Program-made: the position numbers and the translations under genes
Source of the DNA: CAYNTG01 sp964400105
GTDB taxonomy: Bacteria > UBP14 > UBA6098
Assembly: GCA_964400105.1 (NCBI GenBank)
Contig: CAYNTG010000099.1
Location: 1-8,095, forward strand
DNA: 8,095 nt
Direction of reading: 5' to 3'
Shown here: piece after piece, positions 1-6,215 of the stretch
Numbering within the stretch: the first letter of the stretch is position 1
Layout: every line of letters begins with the position of its first letter
The notes under the pieces: generated by a model
Told to the model about the DNA's origin: nothing
What the model saw: only the letters and a program-made list of their open reading frames with translations
Database searches by the model: none

Positions 1-28
1 CGTAGGGGCGGGTCTAAGACCCGCCCGT
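1..28 (+). repeat. GC-rich dispersed hairpin, copy A
   Basis: Positions 6-26 form an almost perfect palindrome: GGGCGGGTCT, one central base, then AGACCCGCCC. As RNA this gives a 9-bp stem with a 3-nt loop. The flanks CGTAG (1-5) and GT (27-28) are shared with a second hairpin at 2201-2228, and the left half also matches an inverted copy at 2157-2180. No T run follows closely, so it is not a standard terminator. It is best seen as one member of a dispersed intergenic hairpin family. The start of the element may lie outside the window. Confidence 0.7.
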
Positions 29-37
29 GCCCTTTAA

Positions 38-67
38 GCAATGGTTAGCTACCCCTTGTTCAGATAT
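38..67 (+). repeat. diverged copy of the 3656-3690 intergenic repeat
   Basis: This stretch starts GCAA, contains GGTT, GCTA and CCCCTTGTT, and ends CAGATATA. It aligns with 3656-3690, which has GCAA, GGGGTT, GCAA, CTCCTTGTTGAG and TTATA in the same order. The left arm (CAACAAGG in the other copy) is partly lost here, so the hairpin no longer forms well. The match is by eye and includes gaps. It fits a dispersed intergenic element but could be partly chance. Confidence 0.4.
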
Positions 68-112
68 AGAAAAGGATTCATTGCAAAATTAGCAATGAGT
101 AATGAGCAATTT

Positions 113-142
113 CGAATGGGCAATTCATGAATTGCCCATTCG
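113..142. repeat. perfect 30-bp palindrome
   Basis: The 30 bases read the same on both strands. The left arm is CGAATGGGCAATT, the centre CATG, and the right arm AATTGCCCATTCG, so a transcript would form a 13-bp stem with a 4-nt loop. It lies just left of a terminator-like hairpin and about 100 nt before the receptor pseudogene. There is no T run, so it is not itself an intrinsic terminator. It could be a dispersed hairpin repeat or a binding site for a dimeric protein. The sequence does not tell which. Confidence 0.8.
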
Positions 143-145
143 GAT

Positions 146-171
146 AGGGCGAGGAGACGCGCCCTGTTTTT
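146..171 (+). terminator. probable rho-independent terminator
   Basis: AGGGCG (146-151) pairs with CGCCCT (160-165) around an 8-nt loop, then a G and five T (167-171). This is the usual layout of an intrinsic terminator read on the plus strand, so it would end transcription from a gene to the left of the window. The loop motif GAGGAGACG recurs at 594-602 inside the receptor pseudogene, so the stem could instead be part of a repeated element. Confidence 0.55.
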
Positions 172-242
172 ATTGCGCACACTGTCTTCATCCATAAATT
201 TAATCTCATGACGCTCGCGCTCCCTAAAAAAAGAGAGATAAA

Positions 243-2124
243 ATGAAAAACACGTTCACTATCATTTTGCTGTTTGCTCTCTGTATCGCCGTGTTCGCCG
301 ATGCCGGTTCGATTACCGGGAAGGTTGTCGATATTCGTTCCGGCGAACCGCTCGCCGGAACGAATATCCTCGTAATGGATACACCACTCGGCGCCGCGAC
401 AAACCTCGACGGCGAATTCAATATCGCCGCTATCGAGCCGGGAAGCTATAACGTGAGTATCTCGGTTATCGGCTACAACACGATAATCAAGAACCGCGTC
501 GTTGTCCGCTCCGGGAAATCGACTTACATGAATGTCGAGCTTGAATAATCCTTCCTCAAAGGCGAGGAGATCGTTGTTCGGCCAAGCTTTTTCGAGGAGA
601 CGAAGGACGCGGTCGTCTCCTCGAAAAGCATGGATTTCGAGGAGATAATCTGCCAGCCCGGCGGCGCGTGGGATGTCCAGAGAGCGGTGCAGGCGCTTCC
701 GGCGGTCGTCTCCTCTGTGGATCAGAACAACGAGATAATAGTCCGCAGCGGCAACTACGGCGACAAAGCGTCTTCGGCGATGGACATCCGGTTCCGCGAG
801 GGCGCACGCGACGCGCTTCACCTGAAACTCGATGTCGGAATGGCCGGTTACGGCGGCACGTTCGAGGGGCCGCGTTCATGCTCTCCGCGCACCGGGAGCT
901 TTGGAATGACCGCGGTTCCTAACTATTACGCTATCCAGGGGAAAGCGACATACGATATCACGCTCCTGCCAGTCGAAAGGGGCGAGTTCTCTGCGGGAGT
1001 TTATATTAAAAACGTCGGATTCGATTGCGATCTCTGGGTGAAAGCGGAAACACTGTTTATCTACGACACGACTTCGGGCGAGATTATCTGCACGACGGAT
1101 TACATCTACCAATGGGATTTTGCGCCCGAAAAGACTTCGTGGAAATCCGGCGGCTATTTCCAATTCAAACGCCGGCTGAATCGACTGACACTGACAACGG
1201 GGATTCGATACGACTATTTCGATTTCACAGATTTCAGTTGTGTTTTGCCGAGAGCGGTTCTGTCTTTCGCTATTTTCGAGGACACCGATCTCAATCTCGC
1301 TTACAGCCGTCAGTTCCAGTCGACATCGTGGCAGGAGCTGGCTTCCGTAAGCACGACCGGGCCGCTGAAAAGCAAATATACCGATTAGGTCGTTCTCGGC
1401 GTCGATCACCTTTTCGCCGAGGATGTCAAGGGCGTTATCGAGACATATTACAAGCTCTACGAGGATGTTCCGGTCGAGCTTTCGATGACCACTATCGACC
1501 CAAACGACCACAGCTCGGTCTATATCAATGCCGGGGCGTGTTACGCTTACGGCGCGGAGTTTCTTCTTCAGAAGAAGGTGCAAAAAAAATCTCTGGGGGA
1601 CGCTGAGTTATTCCTATTCGGTCGCGAAGGCCTACAATCCGCGCTATCCAGACAAGGAATACAGCTGGGATTTCGATTATCGCCACGTGATGACTTCGAT
1701 AACCGGCTACCGCATAGAATATCAGGACTTCAATTGGTATAAGAAAGTAATCAAGAACTGGTGGTATCGTGCGCTCGGATTTGTGCCGCTTATTCCGGCG
1801 GACGAGTCCGAATATTCCTGCCGGTTCCGCTATACCGGCGACAAGCCATACACGCCGATAACCTATTATCCCGAATGGCGCAAATGGACACTCGACGGAA
1901 CGCAGGAGATAAACTCTGCGCACGCGAAACCGTATCACACATTCGACCTGCACCTCCAGCAGCGGTGGTTTTACAACAAATTGAGCGTCCTCGTCTGTTG
2001 GGAGTTCGACAACCTGTTCAACACGAAAAATATCTGGGATTATACATACAATTCCGACGGCACGAATGGCACGATATACCAGCGCGGGCGAATGATTGTC
2101 GGCGGTGTGGTTGTGGAATTTTAA
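243..2124 (+). pseudogene. TonB-dependent outer-membrane receptor, decayed
   Basis: An intact relative would import a ligand through the outer membrane using TonB energy. Visible parts are a signal peptide (residues 1-19, ending VFA), a CarboxypepD_reg-like domain (about 22-101, GSITGKVVD to MNVELE), the start of a plug domain (DVQRAVQALPAVVSS, about 700), and barrel strands ending in VVEF, with the C-terminal Phe typical of barrel proteins. Lesions: TAA at 546-548 with the same frame continuing as FLKGEEIVVRPSFFEETK; a junction near 756-762 where the middle of the plug is missing; a segment at 872-898 that reads AFMLSAHRE only in another frame; TAG at 1386-1388 inside KYTD-stop-VVLGV; and an A8 run (1582-1589) where seven A would restore VQKNLWGTLSYSYS. 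About 627 codons remain, shorter than is usual for this type. There is no strong ribosome site (AGAGAGATAAA before ATG 243). Some lesions could be assembly errors, but five independent ones argue for real decay. Confidence 0.88.
586..629 (+). repeat. long inverted repeat inside the pseudogene
   Basis: The arm at 586-602 (GCTTTTTCGAGGAGACG) is complementary to 614-629 (CGTCTCCTCGAAAAGC) except for one extra T, leaving an 11-nt spacer. It falls in the codons for FFEETKDAVVSSKS, between the first in-frame stop and the plug. A direct copy of TTCGAGGAGA follows at 636-645. It may be a by-product of the coding sequence or a structure that formed or persists in the pseudogene. Confidence 0.6.
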
Positions 2125-2156
2125 GGCCTGCGTGACGGCGTCCGTGTAGTTTCCTT

Positions 2157-2180
2157 CGGTCACATGCGACCGCCCCTACG
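2157..2180 (-). repeat. GC-rich dispersed hairpin, copy C (truncated, inverted)
   Basis: Read on the minus strand this begins CGTAGGGGCGGTCGC, matching the left half of the hairpin at 1-28. Its inner stem, CGGTC (2157-2161) with GACCG (2168-2172), has a 6-nt loop. The outer right-hand GCCCC arm is absent, so the copy looks truncated. It is head-to-head with copy B at 2201-2228. Confidence 0.55.
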
Positions 2181-2200
2181 AAAAATCGTTGCTTTCAATT

Positions 2201-2236
2201 CGCAGGGGACGGTCTCGCGCCGTCCCGTTCGTTTTT
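2201..2236 (+). terminator. GC-rich hairpin, copy B, possible terminator
   Basis: GGGACGG (2206-2212) pairs perfectly with CCGTCCC (2220-2226) around TCTCGCG. GTTCG and then five T (2232-2236) follow, so it could end plus-strand transcription from the receptor pseudogene, although the T run starts five bases after the stem. The frame CG-AGGGG at its left, GGTCT in the middle and CCCGT at its right match copy A at 1-28, and the stem changes between the two are compensatory. Confidence 0.55.
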
Positions 2237-2265
2237 GCCTATAGCATCGTTGTCGGAGAGTGATA

Positions 2266-3525
2266 TCAGAATCTCGGGTTCACGATATTGCTGTATATCG
2301 AGCCGAAGGTATATGTCAACCCTAAATTCATGTTGAAGCTGTAGTCCGTCTCCAATTCCCTCTGGCGCAGGAGGATCTCCTCATCCGTGGCGTCCTCCCG
2401 GCGCAACGCGACTTGGTCGTGGATCATGGAATAATTGCCATTCAAGCTCAACGAGAACCCGGAAAAGACTCTCCACGAGATTCCCGTGTTGATATTCAAC
2501 TGGTTCTTGGAGAAATCGTGGAGGTAATTGGAAGCCCCCACGGAAGCCCAAACGGAACCCCATTTCTTCGTCGATGACAACCCCATCTTGAGCGATTCTT
2601 TGAACAGCGTCTCATCTAATTTTTCGTAGATGGTTTCCTCGTAATAGTTGTTAGAAATAGACCAGAGCTTGTATTGGAAATAGAATTCGTGCTCGGCATA
2701 CTCGGAATAAGGGAAAATATTATATTCGATCATGGGAGCCGCGCCGAAACCATATTTCATATTACTGTATTCGTCGGTATTATATGTCAACCATCCGCCG
2801 AGACTCAGGTGATCGCTCAGGCCGTGGGCATAGAGGATCGATGCGTTATAGCTGCGCGATGTGTTTCGCACATCGGAATCTTCCATTCTATAGAGATCAT
2901 CGCTATAGTAAAAGCTGCCGTCGATCTCGAGCTTCTGCACTTCGGTTATCCTACGCGCTTCGATATCTGCGTAATACCATTGTTGCAGATTGGTTTTGGT
3001 GCAAAAAATCCAACCTTCGAGGCCTATCTCGAAAACCCAGTTGTTCCACTTATCGACGACCTCCTTCGCTTCGGCCTTCTCCTCGAACTCGATGGAGAGG
3101 TAATCCGCCAGTGGTGTTCGTGATATAAAAGGCGCCAGCCCGCGCTTGATCGTTTTGGCAAGCCCGGAGCGCGTTTCCTCCTCGGTAGCATCGACATTTG
3201 CGGTATATTTGAGTGTATAATTCAGGTCGGCATAATCCCTCTGACCATAAAAGGAAAGCGCATATTCCAATCCACCGCCGCCGGTGCTTTCGATAGTAAC
3301 GAGTAGATGAACATCGGCTTCCTTACGTTCCCGCACATAGTTCACGAATACTATCTCGGATTTGATATATGGAATATCACATCCCAAATCGCAGTCGAGG
3401 TATAGTTTAGGTGCGTAGTTGCGCAAACCAATCGAATCCGGTTTGATAGGCTGTTCGGCATGCTCCTGTGCGTATGCCATGACGGATAATAATGTCATGG
3501 CAAGAACTATTGCGATGTATCTCAT
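2266..3525 (-). CDS. predicted outer-membrane beta-barrel protein of a conserved unnamed family
   Basis: The 419-residue product begins with a clear signal peptide (residues 1-19, ending AYA before Gln20). Residues about 41-95 form a compact conserved-looking block: LYLDCDLGCD, YIKSEIVFVNYVRERKEADV, then TGGGG and EYALSFYGQ. From memory, related hypothetical proteins in Bacteroidota-like and other Gram-negative phyla share this block, but I know no function or gene name for them. Residues from about 165 to the end alternate polar and aromatic or hydrophobic residues in short stretches and end in NPRF. The terminal Phe is the usual beta-barrel assembly signal, so an N-terminal periplasmic part and a C-terminal barrel are likely. 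The ATG has AGGTAGG just upstream. The stop is TGA. It has its own candidate promoter and is probably not part of the operon to its right. No ligand or partner can be inferred. Confidence 0.85.
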   Translation of the reverse strand: MRYIAIVLAMTLLSVMAYAQEHAEQPIKPDSIGLRNYAPKLYLDCDLGCDIPYIKSEIVFVNYVRERKEADVHLLVTIESTGGGGLEYALSFYGQRDYADLNYTLKYTANVDATEEETRSGLAKTIKRGLAPFISRTPLADYLSIEFEEKAEAKEVVDKWNNWVFEIGLEGWIFCTKTNLQQWYYADIEARRITEVQKLEIDGSFYYSDDLYRMEDSDVRNTSRSYNASILYAHGLSDHLSLGGWLTYNTDEYSNMKYGFGAAPMIEYNIFPYSEYAEHEFYFQYKLWSISNNYYEETIYEKLDETLFKESLKMGLSSTKKWGSVWASVGASNYLHDFSKNQLNINTGISWRVFSGFSLSLNGNYSMIHDQVALRREDATDEEILLRQRELETDYSFNMNLGLTYTFGSIYSNIVNPRF

Positions 3526-3594
3526 ATTACCTACCTGTAGATTTTTGACAGGTTCCTCATCGGTTCTACTCAGTGCCTGCTGCTCCCCGATGGT

Positions 3595-3624
3595 CTAATA
3601 CCAAATTCACATTGATTTTTTCAA
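3595..3624 (-). promoter_or_regulatory. candidate promoter for the outer-membrane protein gene
   Basis: On the minus strand, TTGAAA (3619-3624) is followed after 18 nt by TATTAG (3595-3600). These match five and four of six positions of the sigma-70 consensus. The implied leader before ATG 3525 is about 60 nt. The match is moderate and the region is AT-rich, so it may be chance. Confidence 0.35.
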
Positions 3625-3656
3625 ATATTTTACTTGCACGTCGGTAATACGCTATG

Positions 3657-3682
3657 CAACAAGGGGTTGCAACTCCTTGTTG
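3657..3682. repeat. 26-bp near-perfect palindrome between genes
   Basis: CAACAAGG (3657-3664) and CCTTGTTG (3675-3682) flank a perfect GTTGCAAC core. Only one symmetric pair is mismatched. It sits between the end of the CcdA-like gene and the candidate promoter of the outer-membrane protein gene. No T run follows on either strand. It may be a dispersed repeat, since a degraded relative lies at 38-67, or an operator for the gene to its left. The rest of 3526-3769 shows only the candidate promoter and a weak AT-rich stem at 3702-3717. Confidence 0.65.
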
Positions 3683-3769
3683 AGCTTATATGTAAAGTTT
3701 CAAACCAAAAATGGTTTAACCTATGTGCTCACGGCATAAAAACCAATTTTTACGCACAGAAACCTCTTT

Positions 3770-5323
3770 TTACAGACCCAATACGGTCCGCCACATGAAA
3801 AACGCCATCGCAAAGAAGATGCAGGCGGTCAAAAGCTTCACTGCCGGAGTGTTCTTTCTTAAGAACCTGGAGAGTTGTTCGCTTGTCGTACCGAAGAAAA
3901 CCACGATAAAAACGATTATAAGCGGAACTATGAACATGAAATTATATAGCAGAAGATAAAGATATGCCTTGGCTTTTAAGCCGGGAGCACCCATAACATA
4001 AATAATGGTCGGCAGATAGACCTGACCTGTGCAGGCAAGTTCGAGAAGGCTAACCAAAAAACCGGTCGTCGCTGCTGCGACGATTGTGTTTCTTTTCGTG
4101 CGCGGTTCGTTTTCGGATATAATTACGCGATGGATTCGCTTCTTCAACTTGTCTGGAAGCTGAAGCAGCATATCGCCGTATTCTCCCTTTAGACCTCGGA
4201 TGAAATCGTAAATGGAAAGAATTCCGAGCCCGACGACCATAACGCCGGTAATGATATACACCCATCTCGCAAATGTTTTTAAAAACGGAAGCGCCTGAAG
4301 AAAACGCAGGAAACCCGCACCAATCAGGATATATGTGAGAAATACGGAGACTGTGAACGCCACACCAACCCAAAATATCTCGCGCTTCCTGCGCTTAACG
4401 ACAGTCAGGAATGTCACAAAGAAGATTATCGCTCCAAAAGCGCACGGATTCAGCCCGTCGAGCAGACCGGCCAGAATTACCGGAGCGGCCTCGAGTCCCC
4501 GAAATCGCTCGACAATGACATCATCTGCAGCGGACAGCTCCTCTTCCGTGAAGTTCCAAACCGTGTCGGTATTCGGTATCTTTTCGAGTCGCGTGATGGC
4601 TTCGTCAAGCGCACGGAAGCTTATCTGGTCGGTGATTAATGCAGTATCATGAAAGAAAACTGACGGTGTCGCGAGTTGAAGAAGTTCATCTACACCATGC
4701 CGAATCGCAAGGGCCTCGGCAAATTGCTTGGCGGCTTTACTGTCGATATTCCAATCGCGAACTTCGAGCGTCGGATGGCGTTCCTTTAAAAGCTGAATAT
4801 CTAATACCACACGCGAACAATGCTGGCAACCCGTTTCCCAGAAATAGGCCAGAAAGACCGAATAATTCTCCACCGAATCCGGCTCGTCCCGCCGTTGATC
4901 GACTACCTTATCCTCCACGGCTTCCACTTCCACGACCGCGACAACATTCTCAATAACATCGACATCCGAAGAATCGGCCTTCCGTGCCGTTTCGATCAAA
5001 CCCTTCAGATATGGAACGAAATCCTCCTCGCCGCCATAAACGCTGTCGCCGACGAAGATTACAGGAATCTCATTGTTCTCGTCGCCATAAATCCCTTCAA
5101 GCTCGATCAGCTTTTCGTAGTTTTCGTTATTATCCTCGATCTCGAACTTTGTAACCTCGAAATAATCGGAAAACTCATCGGCCATAGGTCGAATGATCTC
5201 CTGCATAACCTCTTCGCAGTGCTCGCAACTCTTCGAGTAGAAAAACCTTAGCTCGACTTTGTCCGCCGCGAAAGATACAACGGCGGAAACAAAAAGAGGA
5301 ATTATGAAACTGTATCTTCGCAA
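3770..5323 (-). CDS. tandem thioredoxin-like domains fused to CcdA-type membrane domain
   Basis: This 517-residue protein is built as signal peptide (1-19), thioredoxin-like domain 1 (about 23-112, CEHC at 33-36, cis-Pro in IPVIF at 87), acidic linker (about 115-150), thioredoxin-like domain 2 (about 154-248, CQHC at 166-169, Pro220 in ATPSVFF), and a CcdA-like domain with about six membrane segments (281-517). Cys294 in LNPCAFGA and Cys431 in LELACTGQ fit the intramembrane redox pair of the DsbD/CcdA family. The family moves electrons from cytoplasmic thiols to periplasmic proteins. Here both periplasmic modules would be N-terminal, giving a relay in one chain. I choose the TTG start at 5323: it gives a proper signal peptide (MRRYSFIIPLF), and AGAAGGGA lies about 12 nt upstream. 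The DUF1573 gene ends 43 nt upstream, suggesting co-transcription. The exact partner (cytochrome c maturation, disulfide repair or other) is unknown. Confidence 0.9.
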   Translation of the reverse strand: MRRYSFIIPLFVSAVVSFAADKVELRFFYSKSCEHCEEVMQEIIRPMADEFSDYFEVTKFEIEDNNENYEKLIELEGIYGDENNEIPVIFVGDSVYGGEEDFVPYLKGLIETARKADSSDVDVIENVVAVVEVEAVEDKVVDQRRDEPDSVENYSVFLAYFWETGCQHCSRVVLDIQLLKERHPTLEVRDWNIDSKAAKQFAEALAIRHGVDELLQLATPSVFFHDTALITDQISFRALDEAITRLEKIPNTDTVWNFTEEELSAADDVIVERFRGLEAAPVILAGLLDGLNPCAFGAIIFFVTFLTVVKRRKREIFWVGVAFTVSVFLTYILIGAGFLRFLQALPFLKTFARWVYIITGVMVVGLGILSIYDFIRGLKGEYGDMLLQLPDKLKKRIHRVIISENEPRTKRNTIVAAATTGFLVSLLELACTGQVYLPTIIYVMGAPGLKAKAYLYLLLYNFMFIVPLIIVFIVVFFGTTSEQLSRFLRKNTPAVKLLTACIFFAMAFFMWRTVLGL

Positions 5324-5366
5324 CGTTGCGATGCGTCCCTTCTGGATACGCAGACTCTTATTTGGA

Positions 5367-6193
5367 TTATTTAGGACCCGAACCCTTGATCGGTATCGTG
5401 AAACGGACCGGATTTTCGCCGGCAGCCTCTATCGTAAATGAAGACTTGATATAATTCGCAGCATAATCGTAGTCTCCGTTCATCCTGACCTCGATCTCCG
5501 TTTTAGCGCCCGATTTAAACCTGGGATGCTTGATTTCGGGTTTGGATATAATATCGGATGTCCAACCTACAACCGAAAGCTCGTAGTTCTGGTCGGATTT
5601 GTTCTCGATCTCGAAGACCATCTTCTTCGGAGGTTTATCGCCATTTTCGATAGTCAGACCGAACGGCTCTATCCAAAACGGAAGACCGGTGGAATCCATA
5701 TTCGCGGAGAATGTAACGCGAACGCTTTTGTTGAGAAGGTCGTTGGACGTGATGATCGTCCCCTTCGACGTCCGATGTTTGTATCTTCTGCTGTTGAAAA
5801 TAACCATAACCTCGGTCTCCTCGCCCGGCTCGAGATTCGTCTTTGCCAACGGTGCGCTCGTGCAGCCGCAGGTCGTTCTCACGCGCTCGATCACAAGCTC
5901 GGCCTCCCCGGCGTTTCTGATCTTGAATGGATGAACCAGAAAAAATCCCTCCGGCGAATAACCGAAGTCGAACGNNNNNNNNNNNNNNNNNNNNNNNNNN
6001 NNNNNNNNNNNNNNNNNNNNNNNNNNNNNNNNNNNNNNNNNNNNNNNNNNNNNNNNNNNNNNNNNNNNNNNNNNTTAGGGATTCCGATGTCAACCGGATT
6101 TTCGCCCTCGGGGATGTCGACGATTTCACCTTGAGCGAAAGCAACAAGACACAAACCCAGAAGAAAGATTGCGATAGAGGTGTAAATCTTCAT
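5367..6193 (-). CDS. DUF1573 periplasmic protein, interrupted by assembly gap
   Basis: The 5' part (6075-6193) encodes a signal peptide, MKIYTSIAIFLLGLCLVAFA, then GEIVDIPEGENPVDIGIP. After the N run, the 3' part (5367-5974) reads FDFGYSPEGFFLVHPFKI, RNAGEAELVIERV, TTCGCTSAPLA, LEPGEETEVMVIFNSRRYKH and IITSND, the signature of DUF1573: an Ig-like fold with N-G-x-x-x-L and CGCT motifs. A second Ig-like domain of about 100 residues follows (from FWIEPFGLTIENG to IPIKGSGPK). The family is exported, and its molecular role is not established. AAGGAGAG precedes ATG 6193, and the lpd stop is only 22 nt upstream. The two parts lie in different frames across exactly 100 N, which suggests a placeholder gap rather than a real frameshift. 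I treat them as one gene, which is likely but unproven because the join is unsequenced. The Cys-rich motif and the CcdA-like neighbour hint at thiol chemistry, as inference only. Confidence 0.82.
5975..6074. other. run of 100 N (scaffold gap)
   Basis: Exactly 100 undetermined bases interrupt the DUF1573 gene. The coding pieces on both sides total 727 nt, so an intact gene needs a true gap of 3n+2 nt. One hundred does not satisfy this, so the length is probably a placeholder. Confidence 0.95.
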
Positions 6194-6215
6194 TTAACTC
6201 TCCTTGAACAAATAA

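Noticed and set aside
173..200. TTGCGC and TAAATT as promoter of the receptor pseudogene
   Set aside because: The match to the -35 box is poor and spacing is 16 nt; AT-rich DNA gives such hits by chance.
546..1388. Stop-codon recoding (TAA or TAG read as an amino acid) to rescue the receptor
   Set aside because: The same gene also has a frameshift and internal deletions, and the intact genes nearby use TAA and TGA as normal stops, so decay is the simpler reading.
3702..3717. AAACCA/TGGTTT stem as terminator of the redox operon
   Set aside because: The stem is short and AT-rich and no T run follows on the minus strand.
4335..5251. Several plus-strand reading frames opposite the thioredoxin-CcdA gene
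   Set aside because: They are antisense shadows of a gene with clear domains and have no family motifs of their own.
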